From JABFRG01 sp038210445 (lineage in GTDB: Bacteria > Myxococcota_A > Polyangia > Polyangiales > Polyangiaceae): DNA of 64,000 nucleotides. The DNA is taken from assembly GCA_038210445.1 (NCBI GenBank), contig JBBQWQ010000044.1, positions 1 through 64,000 on the forward strand. The letters are read 5' to 3'. Below the pieces are notes generated by a model. The model made no database searches, was not told the origin of the DNA, and saw nothing but the letters and a program-made list of their open reading frames with translations. A program made the translations under genes and the position numbers. Of this stretch, positions 44,686 to 53,879 are shown piece by piece. Numbering within the stretch: position 1 is the stretch's first letter; each line of letters opens with the position of its first letter.

Positions 44686-47600
44686 ATGCGACGCCGCATC
44701 GACCCTTCGACCCGCATGCCGCTCCCCGACGACGAGGTGGAGACCGTGCGCCAGGTGGTTTCGGAGCTCCGGGCCTCGCTCGAGGAGCGCCCCAGCCGCT
44801 ACGTAGAGCTCTCGGCGCGCACCAACTTCAGCTTCCTGCGCGGCGCATCGCGCCCCGAAGATATGGTGCGCAAGGCCAAGAACCTGGGCTACGACGCCCT
44901 GGCCATCACCGACACCGATGGCATGTACGGCATGGTCCGCGCCTGGCTGGAGGCCAAGAAGGTGGGGCTGCGGCTCATCGTCGGCTGCGAGCTTACGGTA
45001 GAAGACGGCAGCACCGTCACGGTCTATGTCGAAAATAGTGTAGGATACACCAACCTCTGCAAGGTGCTTACGCTGAGCCACGGTCGCCACAAGAAGGGCG
45101 AGGCCGGCATTCCGCTCGCCGACCTGTGCGCCCACGCCGAGGGTTTGTGGGCGCTGGTGTTTCCGCCCTATGAGGGAGCACGAGAGATTGCCGCGGCCTT
45201 CGGCACCCGCGCTTCGATGGCCATCCACCTGCACAAGGACGGCCGCGATCGCGCACGCTTCGCCCAGGCCGAAGATGCCGCGCGTACGGTGGGGCTCTCG
45301 CTCTGCGCCACCGGCCGGGTGCTGTTCGCCGAGCCCGCCGACAAGCCGGTGCTCGACGTGCTGCACTGCATTCGCCAGGGCACCACGCTCGACCAGGCGG
45401 GCCGCGATCTGCTCCCCAACGCCGAGGCGCACCTGCGCAGCGACGAGGAGATGGTGAAGCTCTTCGGCAACCATCCGGCCTGGGTCGCGCGCTCACGCAC
45501 CATCGCCGATGCGTGCAGGTTCTCGCTATCGGAGCTGCGCTACGACTTTCCCAGCCACGATCCCGACGACCCCCGTCACCCCAACGTGCGCCTGGCCGAG
45601 CTCTCCTGGGCCGGCGCCGAGAGTCGCTACGCCGTGAGCGGCGGCGTTCCCGAGAGCGTACGCGCGCAGATCGAAAAGGAGCTGGCGCTCATCGCCAAGC
45701 TCGACGTGGCGCCGTACTTTCTCAGCGTCCACGACATCGTCCAGATGGCCCGGCGGCGCGACATCTTGTGCCAAGGGCGGGGGAGCGCCGCCAACAGCGC
45801 GGTGTGCTTCGCGCTGGGCATCACCGCCGTCGACCCGGCTCGCACCAACCTGCTCTTCGAGCGCTTCCTCTCGGCCGAGCGCCACGAGCCGCCCGACATC
45901 GACGTCGACTTCGAGCACGAGCGGCGCGAAGAGGTCATCCAAGACATCTACGCCAAGTACGGACGCGACAAGGCGGCCATGGTCAGCGAGGTCATCTGCT
46001 ACCGGGGAAAGTCTGCGCTGCGCGAGGTGGGCAAGGTGTTCGGCTTCTCGCTGGAGCAAATAGACCGCCTCTCCACCCTGGTTTCGTATTGGGACAGCGT
46101 GGGCAGCGTGAGCGAGAAGCGCCTGCGCGAGCACGGCTTCGACCCAGACGACGGACGCGTGCAGAATACACTGGCACTCTCCAAGCGTATCCAGGGCTTT
46201 CCCCGGCACCTCTCCATCCACGTGGGCGGCTTCGTGCTCTCGGCGCGGCCGCTCACCGACGTGGCGCCGGTGGAGCCGGCCACCATGCCCGGGCGCACGG
46301 TCATTCCTTGGGACAAGGACGACATGGACGCCCTGGGGTTCTTCAAGGTCGACGTGCTGGGGCTGGGCATGCTTACCGCCATTCGCAAAGCCATGGACGC
46401 GATCGTGGGCGGCAACCCGGAGAAGCTCTCGGCCATCGATCGCCTGGCGCGCATTCCCGCGGAAGACCCCGCGGTGTACGACGCCCTGTGCAACGCCGAC
46501 ACGGTGGGCGTGTTCCAGATCGAGAGCCGCGCGCAGATGGCCATGCTGCCCCGGCTGCGGCCCCGCAAGTTCTACGATCTGGTGGTGCAGGTGGCCATCG
46601 TGCGGCCGGGGCCCATTCAGGGCGGCATGGTCCACCCCTACCTGCGGCGTCGCAACGGCGAAGAGGCGGTGGAGCCCCCGCATCGCATTCTCCAGCCGAT
46701 CCTGGAGCGCACCCTGGGCGTGCCGCTCTTTCAGGAGCAGGTGATGCAGATCGCCATTGTGGGTGCAGGATACACTGGTGGCGAGGCCGACCAGCTGCGG
46801 CGTGACATGGCCGCCTGGCGCAAGCACGGCAACTTGGCGCGGCACAAAGACCGTCTTCGCCAGGGCTTTCGCGAGCGCGGCATCTCCGAGGCCTTCTCCG
46901 AGCGGCTCTACACGCAGATTCAGGGCTTCGGCGAGTACGGATTTCCAGAGAGCCACGCCGCCAGCTTCGCGCTCTTGGTGTACGCCAGCTCCTGGCTCAA
47001 GCTGCACCAGCCGGCGGCCTTCGCGGCGGCGCTGGTGAACAGCCAGCCCATGGGGTTTTACTCACCCTCTACGCTGCTGCAAGACGCGCAGCGCCACGGG
47101 GTTACGGTGAAGCCCATCGCCATCGAGGCGAGCCTTTGGGACCTTCATCTGGAAGATGCGACCACCATCCGCCTGGGTTTTCGCCTCATCAAAGGCCTGG
47201 GTGAGGAAGCCGGGCAACGCATCGAGCAGGCGCGGGCGCGGGCTCCGTTCTCCTCGCTCGAAGATCTCGCCACCCGCGCTGCGTTGAACCGCGGTGAGCT
47301 CTCGGCCCTGGCCGAGGCTGGCGCCATCTCCTCGCTGGTGGCCGGCAAGGGGAGGGAAGGGCCGAGCGCCGCGGCAGCCGAGCCGGCGAATCGGCGACAG
47401 GCCATCTGGCGCGCCCATGCGCCGCGGGAAGACAGCGGTCTCTTTCGTGGCATGACCCTCGACGCGGCGGTGCCCTCGCTGGCGGAAGCTTCGCGCGCCG
47501 AGCAGCTGGTGCTCGATTACGCGCGAACCGGCGTCTCGGTGGGCGACCATCCGATGAAGATCGCCCGACCGCAGCTGGGCGCGCGGGTGAAGTGTGCAAA

Positions 47601-48030
47601 GGATTTACTCATGACCCCCAAGGGAACGCGGGTGGAGGTGGCGGGCATGGTCATCTGCCGTCAGCGGCCGGCCACCGCCAGCGGCGTGGTGTTCATGACC
47701 CTGGAAGACGAGACCGGATTCATCAATCTGGTGCTCTGGGCCCGCACGTTCGAGGCCCTTCATCGTGTGGCCACCACCACCTCGCTGGTGCGGGTGAAGG
47801 GAAAGGTGGACCGCAGTGACATTCCCGTTACGGATCCGAACAGCGATCCGCGCGCCCCCATGCCCACCGCCACCATTCACGTGATCGTGGAGTCTATGGT
47901 CGCGCTGAGCACCTCTCCCGACACCCCGCGGCGCCGGCGTCGGGCAGCCGCGACCGGCGAAGCAACGTTGGTCGAGGTCGAGGGCGAGATCGGCGAAGCC
48001 TTGCCATCGATGAGTCGCGACTTCCACTGA
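44686..48030 (+). CDS. dnaE2: error-prone DNA polymerase III alpha subunit DnaE2
   Basis: A 1114-residue C-family polymerase that carries out translesion synthesis in the ImuB complex. The N-terminal PHP domain starts YVELSARTNFSFLRGAS and includes AITDTDGMYGMVRAW. The catalytic acid motif PDIDVDFEHERR lies at about 403-414. The conserved QGRGSAANSAVCFALGIT precedes it, and HVGGFVLS follows. Helix-hairpin-helix repeats (DLATRAALNRGELSALAEAG) and an OB-fold (EVAGMVICRQRPATASGVVF) lie near the end. Length matches DnaE2. There is no clear C-terminal clamp motif, consistent with dependence on ImuB. Confidence 0.96.
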   Translation: MRRRIDPSTRMPLPDDEVETVRQVVSELRASLEERPSRYVELSARTNFSFLRGASRPEDMVRKAKNLGYDALAITDTDGMYGMVRAWLEAKKVGLRLIVGCELTVEDGSTVTVYVENSVGYTNLCKVLTLSHGRHKKGEAGIPLADLCAHAEGLWALVFPPYEGAREIAAAFGTRASMAIHLHKDGRDRARFAQAEDAARTVGLSLCATGRVLFAEPADKPVLDVLHCIRQGTTLDQAGRDLLPNAEAHLRSDEEMVKLFGNHPAWVARSRTIADACRFSLSELRYDFPSHDPDDPRHPNVRLAELSWAGAESRYAVSGGVPESVRAQIEKELALIAKLDVAPYFLSVHDIVQMARRRDILCQGRGSAANSAVCFALGITAVDPARTNLLFERFLSAERHEPPDIDVDFEHERREEVIQDIYAKYGRDKAAMVSEVICYRGKSALREVGKVFGFSLEQIDRLSTLVSYWDSVGSVSEKRLREHGFDPDDGRVQNTLALSKRIQGFPRHLSIHVGGFVLSARPLTDVAPVEPATMPGRTVIPWDKDDMDALGFFKVDVLGLGMLTAIRKAMDAIVGGNPEKLSAIDRLARIPAEDPAVYDALCNADTVGVFQIESRAQMAMLPRLRPRKFYDLVVQVAIVRPGPIQGGMVHPYLRRRNGEEAVEPPHRILQPILERTLGVPLFQEQVMQIAIVGAGYTGGEADQLRRDMAAWRKHGNLARHKDRLRQGFRERGISEAFSERLYTQIQGFGEYGFPESHAASFALLVYASSWLKLHQPAAFAAALVNSQPMGFYSPSTLLQDAQRHGVTVKPIAIEASLWDLHLEDATTIRLGFRLIKGLGEEAGQRIEQARARAPFSSLEDLATRAALNRGELSALAEAGAISSLVAGKGREGPSAAAAEPANRRQAIWRAHAPREDSGLFRGMTLDAAVPSLAEASRAEQLVLDYARTGVSVGDHPMKIARPQLGARVKCAKDLLMTPKGTRVEVAGMVICRQRPATASGVVFMTLEDETGFINLVLWARTFEALHRVATTTSLVRVKGKVDRSDIPVTDPNSDPRAPMPTATIHVIVESMVALSTSPDTPRRRRRAAATGEATLVEVEGEIGEALPSMSRDFH

Positions 48031-48054
48031 AGCTCGCTACTATCGAAGGAATCC

Positions 48055-49065
48055 ATGCCCAAGGCCGACGCGACCAATGCGCTCGTCATTCTGCTCTCCC
48101 TGACCGAACGCTTCACCGAGGACCGGCCGCTGGAAGAGTTTCTCAAGGCGGTGACCGACGCGGCGGTGGCGCTGGTAGAGGCCGATCACGCTTCGATACG
48201 TCTGCTCACCAGCGACACGCTTCTCTCGAGCGCCCGCAGCGGCACCGGCACCGAAGGTCAACCGGTGGAGTTTCGTCGGGGCGACGGCATCATCGGGTGG
48301 GTGGTCGACCAGAAGGAGCCGGCCATGGTCGGCGACGTCACCCAGGACCCGCGCTACCGCTACTACCCGGGGCAGACCTTCGACATTCGCTCGATGATCG
48401 CCGAGCCACTGTGGGCCTCGGAAGAGGTGACCGGCGTGCTCTCGGTGACCTCTCCGGCCATCGCCGCGTTCAACGCGCAGGATCAGCTGCTCATGCGCCT
48501 GCTCGCCAACTGCAGCGCGCCGGCCATCGAGCGCGCGCGTCTCAAGCGCCTGGCGATGTTCGATCACATCACCATGGCCTTCACCCATCGTTACCTCTAC
48601 CCGCGCATGGCCGAGGAGATGGAACGGGCGCTGCGCTCGCGCAGCCCACTCAGCGTGCTGCTCATGGATCTCGACCACTTCAAGCTGGTCAACGATCGCC
48701 ACGGTCACGCGGTGGGCGACGAGACGCTGCGCCTCTTCTCCGATCGCGTGCGCGGCATGGTGCGGCGGGTCGACGTGCTGGTGCGTCGGGGCGGCGAAGA
48801 GTTCGTGCTCATCATGCCCGCCACCGACGAATCGCAGGCGCTGGCCACCGCCGCGCGCATCCAGCAGAACCTCTCGGAGCACTCGCTGCAGCTAGCGACC
48901 GGCATCGCCTTGCGGCAAACCGTGTCTATCGGCGTCGCCACCTGGGACGGCCGGGAGACGCCGGAAGCGCTTCAGGAGCGCGCCGACGTGGCCATGTACG
49001 AGGCCAAGCGCGCAGGGCGCGATCGCGTCGTAACCTCCGACCCGCCGGCCGCGCTCAACTCGTAA
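48055..49065 (+). CDS. diguanylate cyclase with GAF sensor domain
   Basis: A 336-residue c-di-GMP-synthesising protein. An N-terminal GAF domain spans about residues 25-160 (GIIGWVVDQKEPAMVGDV, then MIAEPLWASEEVTGVLSV). The GGDEF domain follows, with MDLDHFKLVNDRHGHAVGD, the active-site GGEEF at 246-250 and an RxxD inhibitory site at 237-240, exactly five residues before it. The enzyme should be active and product-inhibited. There is no membrane segment, so the signal is a cytoplasmic ligand. It lies 24 bases after dnaE2 and converges with smc; a link to DNA damage is possible only by position. Confidence 0.94.
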   Translation: MPKADATNALVILLSLTERFTEDRPLEEFLKAVTDAAVALVEADHASIRLLTSDTLLSSARSGTGTEGQPVEFRRGDGIIGWVVDQKEPAMVGDVTQDPRYRYYPGQTFDIRSMIAEPLWASEEVTGVLSVTSPAIAAFNAQDQLLMRLLANCSAPAIERARLKRLAMFDHITMAFTHRYLYPRMAEEMERALRSRSPLSVLLMDLDHFKLVNDRHGHAVGDETLRLFSDRVRGMVRRVDVLVRRGGEEFVLIMPATDESQALATAARIQQNLSEHSLQLATGIALRQTVSIGVATWDGRETPEALQERADVAMYEAKRAGRDRVVTSDPPAALNS

Positions 49066-49071
49066 AACGCA

Positions 49072-49103
49072 GCGCCCGCCGCGGCACGAAGCCGGGCGGG
49101 CGC
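49072..49103. terminator. GC-rich hairpin between convergent genes
   Basis: 9-bp arms GCGCCCGCC / GGCGGGCGC enclose 14 bases, between the stops of the diguanylate cyclase (+) and smc (-) genes. There is no T-run on either strand, so it may act as a weak or Rho-assisted bidirectional terminator, or as a 3' stabilising hairpin. Confidence 0.35.
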
Positions 49104-49125
49104 GCGATGACATCGCTCCGGCGCC

Positions 49126-52100
49126 TCAGGCGACGGCGACTTCGTTGGGCTTGGGAACCGAACGGCGCTTCTCGGCGGTCTCGCTCATCTTCACGCTCAC
49201 CAGGCGCGATACGCCAGGCTCTTGCATGGTGACGCCGTAGAGCACGTCGACCATCTGCATGGTGCGCTTGATGTGCGTGATGAGAATGAACTGCGAGCGA
49301 TCGGTCATCTCGCGGATCATCTCGTTGTAACGAGCCACGTTGGCCTCGTCGAGAGGAGCGTCGACCTCGTCGAGGATGCAGAACGGCGAAGGCTTGATCT
49401 GGAAGATGGCGAAGATGAGCGAGACGGCGGTGAGAGCCTTCTCGCCGCCGCTCATGAGCTCGATGCTCGAGAGCTTCTTGCCCGGCGGCTGCGCCAGGAT
49501 GTCGATGCCTGTCTCCAGCATGTCTTCTGGGTTGGTGAGGCGCAGCGAGGCGCGGCCACCGCGGAACATCTTGGGGAAGATCTCCTGGAAGCGGATATTC
49601 ACGGCGTCGAAGGTATCCTTGAAGAGACGCTTCGACTCCTTGTTCATCTGCTGGATGGCCCGCTCCAGGTCGGCCATGGCGCGGTCGAGATCGGCCTTCT
49701 GCGTGGAATAGTACTCGAAGCGCTCTTCCGCCTCCTTGTGCTCCCGCATGGCCTCGAGGTTCACGCTGCCCATGCGCTCGATGAGCGTGGCGAGCTCGCC
49801 GATGCGCGAGCGGGTCTCGGCGTCCGGCGGCGGACGCATGTGGTAGTCGCCGATGATGCGGTTCAGCTCGAGTCCGCGGAACTTTTCTCGCACCGAGCCC
49901 AGCAGGTGGTCGAGGGCGATGGTGTGCTCGCGGAGCGTGAGCTCGTGCTTGGCAAGGGCCTCGCGCGACGCGTCCACCGTGGTGCGCAGATCCTTCAGGC
50001 CGCCTTCGCGCCCGGAAAGCTCTTCCCGCAGCGCGCCTGCGGCCTGGCGCGCCGCGGTGAGGGCGATCTCTGCTGCGCGGGCGCCGTCGAGCGCCTCTTC
50101 CAAGCGTTCCCGGTGCACGAAGGTCTGCGCCACCGCTTCGCCGAACTGCGCCGCCGAGGCGTCGAGCTCGTCGTCGAGGCGCTTCTTGCGGTCCGACAGC
50201 TCGTCGACGCTGCGACCGATGCGTGAAAGCGCGCCGCGGGCCGCGAAGAGCTTCTCGCGGAAGCCGGCGAGATCCACCTTCATCTGCGTCGAGCGCTCGC
50301 GCTGGGTGTTCACCCGCAGGCGCTCCAGCTCCGCGCGCTCGTTCTTGCCTTGCACCTCGGCCAGGACCATCTCCAGGGTCTCCTTGGCCTGTTGCAGCGT
50401 GCGTTCCGCGGCTTCGCGCTCGGTCTCGGCGGTGGCGAGATCGGCGGTGAGCCGCTCGGCGTCTTGGCGCAGCTGCTCCAGCCGCCGGCCGACCTTTTCG
50501 AGATCGTTGTCGGTGGTCTTGAGATCGCCCTCGGCGGTGACCAGCGCCAGCTCGCCCTGGTGGGCCTCCTGCCGCGCCCGCTCCAGAGCGGTCTGCACGT
50601 CGGAAATGCCGGCGCGCAGGGTCTGGTACACGCCGAGCCGCTCGGTGACGAGCCGCTCCAGGATCTCCACGCGCTCGCCCAGCTCGCGGGCCTCGCGCTT
50701 GGTCTCGAGCATGCCGGCGGCCAGCGCGTCGCCGGCGCCGCCCGCGATGCGACCATCGGTGTGAAACACCGTGCCGGCGTGGGTGACCACCGGGACGCCC
50801 AGCGTCGCACACAGCTGCGCCGCCTCGGTCTCGTCGAAGACCACGCGGCAGTCGCCCACCAGGCTGTGCACCAGGGCTTCGTCCTCTGGGGCGAAGCGGA
50901 GCACGTCGAAGAGCCGCACGCCGCCCGGGCCGCCGCTCTGCCCGGCCACGAAGCGCGGGAAGGCTGGGGTGATGGTGGCGCGGCCGCGGGAAGACTCGGC
51001 GAGCCCCAAGAGAAGCGCGCGGCCCTTCTCCACGTCGCCCACCACCACTTCTTGGAGCCGTTCGCCCAAGAGCGCAGCCAGCGCTTGCGTGTATTCTGCA
51101 GGGGCTTCGATGCGATCGGCCACAAGGCCGAGGATCGCAGGATCGCCGTCGGCCACCAGGGCGCGGACGCCGTTTCCGACGCCATCGAGGCGCGCCTGGA
51201 TCTCGAGGAGCGCGGTGAGACGCGAGCGCGAGGTCTGGTGATCGCTCTTGGCCTCTTCGAGATCGCGCTCGGCGCCCAGGATCTCCTGGCGATAGGCCAC
51301 CAGGCGCTCTTCCAGGCGGGCGCGTTCCTCGGCGGTGGTCATCTTCCCGGCGCGGAGCTCTTCGACGTCGGACCCCAGACGCTTCTTTCGCGCTCGGAGC
51401 TCGGTCTCCGAGATCCCCTGGTCCTCGAGATCGAAGCGCACGCGGTCGAGCCGCGCGTCCATGTCGTCGCGCCGGCGATCGAAGCCGTCGAGGCGCGCTT
51501 CGCAGGAGGAGATGTCCTTCTGGGCCTGCGTCTCCTTCTGCCGGAGCTCTTGCACCTCGGCTTCGGCTTCGCGAAGCCCGGCCTCGAGCTCCGCCAGGAT
51601 TTCGGCTTCGCGGGTGAGCGCCTCGGTGCCGCCTTGCTCGGCGGACTCGGCGCGCACCACCTCGCCCTCGAAGCCTTCGCGCTCCTGGAGGAGCAGGTCG
51701 TGCTGCCCCTGCATCTCGGCGATTTCGGTGACGATTTGGCTCTCGCGAGCGCGCAGCCCGCTCAGGCGATCGCGGGCCCGCTCGATGGCGCCTTCTTCGG
51801 CGCGCACCGCGTTGGTCTGCGCGTAGTGAGCGTTGGTGGCCTCCTCGAGCACCTGCTCGGCGGCGTGGGCTTCGAGGCGCAGCGTCTCCAGCTCGGTCTC
51901 CTTCAGGAGCAGCGAGTGCTTGGCTTCATCGCCGCGGAGCGTGAGCGCTTCGACGTTTCCGCGCTCGAGCTTGATCCAGCCGACGTGCTCCAGGTAGCGG
52001 TGCGAGGCCTCGTAGAGCTGCACGTCCTCGAGCTCTGAGCGATACGCGATGTAGCGCTCGGCCTTGGCCGCTTGGCGCTTGAGCGAGCCGAGGTTGCGCT

Positions 52101-52707
52101 CGATCTCGGTCACGATGTCGCCGATGCGCAGCAGGTTCTGCTGCGTGAGCTCCATCTTCCGCTCGGCCTGCTTCTTCTTCGACTTGAACTTGGTGATGCC
52201 GGCGGCCTCCTCGATGAGGATGCGGCGGTCTTCCGGCTTGGCGCTGACGATCAGGCCGATCTTGCCCTGCTCGACGATGCTGTAGGCCTTGGTGCCGACG
52301 CCGGTGCCGAGGAACAAATCGGTAACGTCTTTGAGACGCACCTGGGTCTTGTTGATGAGGTACTCGCTGTCGCCCGAGCGGTGCAGCTTTCGCGTCACCG
52401 CGATGTCGGTGTAGTCCTTGTATTCGAGGGGGACGTCGGAAGGATCGTCGTTCTCGAAGGTGAGCGTCACCTCGGCGAAATCGCTGCCACCGCGCGACTC
52501 GGAGCCGCTGAAGATAACGTCTTCCATGCTCCGGCCACGGAGGTGCTTGGCCGACTGCTCGCCCATGCACCAGCGGATGGCGTCGACGATGTTCGATTTA
52601 CCGCAGCCGTTGGGGCCGACGATGGCGAGCACGTCGTGGTCGAAATTCACGACGGTCTTGTCGACGAACGACTTGAACCCGCAGACTTCGAGACGCTTGA
52701 TCTTCAA
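49126..52707 (-). CDS. smc: chromosome segregation ATPase SMC
   Basis: A 1193-residue SMC protein for chromosome compaction and segregation. The Walker A GPNGCGKS is at 31-38 after MKIKRLEVCGFKSF. Long coiled coils flank a hinge domain around residues 515-680 (ALAALLGERLQEVVVGDV, then GVRLFDVLRFAPEDEALVH). The C-terminal head has the ABC signature LMSGGEKALTAVSLIFA and Walker B with FCILDEVDAPLDEANV. Full length for a bacterial SMC. The start is TTG at 52707; no other codon gives the conserved N-terminus. Partners scpA and scpB are not in the window. It is transcribed divergently from the FmdB-type gene. Confidence 0.97.
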   Translation of the reverse strand: MKIKRLEVCGFKSFVDKTVVNFDHDVLAIVGPNGCGKSNIVDAIRWCMGEQSAKHLRGRSMEDVIFSGSESRGGSDFAEVTLTFENDDPSDVPLEYKDYTDIAVTRKLHRSGDSEYLINKTQVRLKDVTDLFLGTGVGTKAYSIVEQGKIGLIVSAKPEDRRILIEEAAGITKFKSKKKQAERKMELTQQNLLRIGDIVTEIERNLGSLKRQAAKAERYIAYRSELEDVQLYEASHRYLEHVGWIKLERGNVEALTLRGDEAKHSLLLKETELETLRLEAHAAEQVLEEATNAHYAQTNAVRAEEGAIERARDRLSGLRARESQIVTEIAEMQGQHDLLLQEREGFEGEVVRAESAEQGGTEALTREAEILAELEAGLREAEAEVQELRQKETQAQKDISSCEARLDGFDRRRDDMDARLDRVRFDLEDQGISETELRARKKRLGSDVEELRAGKMTTAEERARLEERLVAYRQEILGAERDLEEAKSDHQTSRSRLTALLEIQARLDGVGNGVRALVADGDPAILGLVADRIEAPAEYTQALAALLGERLQEVVVGDVEKGRALLLGLAESSRGRATITPAFPRFVAGQSGGPGGVRLFDVLRFAPEDEALVHSLVGDCRVVFDETEAAQLCATLGVPVVTHAGTVFHTDGRIAGGAGDALAAGMLETKREARELGERVEILERLVTERLGVYQTLRAGISDVQTALERARQEAHQGELALVTAEGDLKTTDNDLEKVGRRLEQLRQDAERLTADLATAETEREAAERTLQQAKETLEMVLAEVQGKNERAELERLRVNTQRERSTQMKVDLAGFREKLFAARGALSRIGRSVDELSDRKKRLDDELDASAAQFGEAVAQTFVHRERLEEALDGARAAEIALTAARQAAGALREELSGREGGLKDLRTTVDASREALAKHELTLREHTIALDHLLGSVREKFRGLELNRIIGDYHMRPPPDAETRSRIGELATLIERMGSVNLEAMREHKEAEERFEYYSTQKADLDRAMADLERAIQQMNKESKRLFKDTFDAVNIRFQEIFPKMFRGGRASLRLTNPEDMLETGIDILAQPPGKKLSSIELMSGGEKALTAVSLIFAIFQIKPSPFCILDEVDAPLDEANVARYNEMIREMTDRSQFILITHIKRTMQMVDVLYGVTMQEPGVSRLVSVKMSETAEKRRSVPKPNEVAVA

Positions 52708-53012
52708 TGTGCACCCGTTCAGGTTGGCGAGGGACCGCGAAAGAGAGGAACCTACGAAGAATCAACCACTTCCGTGACCATCGGTCGGACGTGATGTCAC
52801 TTCATATAGTGCCACTGTCCTCCCGATCGGTAGGCCGAACTGCGCGCCCGTGCAAGGGGATTTCGCAGGAAACCTGCACAAAGGGGAGGCCTGCACGCGC
52901 GGCTCGCCACCTGCGCGTGCGTAGATGTAAGCAGCGCGCCTACCTGCGTGGACCGATCCGGTGGTAGGCCTTGACGGATGTCGCTGCGGGACATACCGAC
53001 GCGGTTCGAATC
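52708..53012. other. 305-bp divergent intergenic region smc / FmdB-type gene
   Basis: The only gap above 300 bases. Its single A/T-rich patch, TTCATATAGTG (52801-52811), could serve as a -10 for smc on the minus strand (CTATAT). A GTGA-TG-TCAC inverted repeat precedes it (about 52791-52800). CCTGCAC occurs twice near 52874-52896. A TTGACG at 52971 is a candidate -35 for the FmdB-type gene. No open frame with gene-like features and no structured RNA were recognised. Confidence 0.5.
52971..52999 (+). promoter_or_regulatory. possible promoter of the FmdB-type gene
   Basis: TTGACG (52971-52976) is followed after 17 bases by TACCGA, a poor -10 match. If used, transcription would begin only a few bases before the ATG at 53013, which has no ribosome-binding site. 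Confidence 0.3.
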
Positions 53013-53333
53013 ATGCCGACCTACGAATACGCCTGCACCGCCTGCCAGCATCACTGGGAAGAGCTTCAGAAAATCTCCGCGCCCGCCATGGACACCTGTC
53101 CGAAGTGCGGCGAAAAGCGCGCGCAGCGGCTCATCAGCGGCGGCAGCTTCATCCTCAAAGGTGGCGGCTGGTACGCCGACCTCTACTCCTCGTCGAGCAA
53201 GAGCTCGGGCGGCAGCAGCGGCTCCTCTTCCGAGTCGAAGAGCGGCGGTGAGTCCGCCGCGACGCCCGCAGCCGCCGCGCCGGCGCCCGCAGCCGCGCCG
53301 GCGCCCGCAGCCACGCCCAGCAAGAAAGACTGA
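53013..53333 (+). CDS. FmdB-family zinc-ribbon protein
   Basis: A 106-residue protein of the FmdB/CxxC_CxxC_SSSS family. The start MPTYEYACTACQHHWEELQK and the second knuckle CPKCGEKRAQRLISGGSFIL are diagnostic; the four Cys bind zinc. The C-terminal half is low-complexity, with Ser-rich then Pro/Ala-rich stretches. The role of this family is not established, although it was first noted as a putative regulator of formamidase/amidase genes. It lacks an upstream Shine-Dalgarno sequence. Confidence 0.9.
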   Translation: MPTYEYACTACQHHWEELQKISAPAMDTCPKCGEKRAQRLISGGSFILKGGGWYADLYSSSSKSSGGSSGSSSESKSGGESAATPAAAAPAPAAAPAPAATPSKKD

Positions 53334-53376
53334 GCCGACGGGCCTTCAAGATGCCCGCACTCACACGCACGCCGCG

Positions 53377-53832
53377 TTAGGTTCGCAGGCGCGTCTTCAG
53401 TGCGGCGGCTACGTGCGCGGCGGGCATGCCGAGCTCCTCGGCGATCCGCCCGATCACCATCGGCGCCAGGCGGCCCCCGGGCGGCCGATGGACCATCGCG
53501 CGCTGGGGTAGCCAGCTCGCGGCGCCTTCGTCGAGGCTCTCGAGCGAGCCCGCCGCCAGCGCCCGCTTGAGTTCCAGCGCGCCGCGAAAGTGTCGGTGGT
53601 AGCTCTCGAGCACCCGCATCCAAGGCGCCTCGGCCCCGCCCGAAGCCACCGCCTGGAGCGCCGCGATGCGCGCCTCGATCTCGGCTTCGGGAAGCGCGTC
53701 GAGCTCCCGAAGCGCGCCCGGGAACTCCCGGGCCAGGGCCCGCAGTGCGGGTCGTGCTTGGGCCGCGCTCTCCGTCGGACCGGCCCGGCGAAGGCGTAGG
53801 ATTTCCTCGTACTTGGCCACCAGCCGCTGCAT
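53377..53832 (-). CDS. hypothetical protein
   Basis: A 151-residue protein from the ATG at 53832. It is strongly helical, Ala/Leu/Arg/Glu-rich, without signal peptide or membrane segment (MQRLVAKYEEILRLRRAG, AEIEARIAALQAVASGG, HRHFRGALELKRALAAGSLE). The end may be a helix-turn-helix (APMVIGRIAEELGMPAAHVA, split as APMVIGRIAEE and LGMPAAHVAAALKTRLR). I do not recognise a family. It diverges from the P-protein-like gene (about 47 bases between starts). Confidence 0.65.
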   Translation of the reverse strand: MQRLVAKYEEILRLRRAGPTESAAQARPALRALAREFPGALRELDALPEAEIEARIAALQAVASGGAEAPWMRVLESYHRHFRGALELKRALAAGSLESLDEGAASWLPQRAMVHRPPGGRLAPMVIGRIAEELGMPAAHVAAALKTRLRT

Positions 53833-53879
53833 CCGCGCAGCATAGCGCAACGGCCCCACCTGCGGCAGCCGCCGGGTGT

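Noticed and set aside
52990..53015. GGTTCGAATC resembling a tRNA T-loop just before the FmdB-type gene
   Set aside because: No matching acceptor, D or anticodon arms around it; chance similarity.
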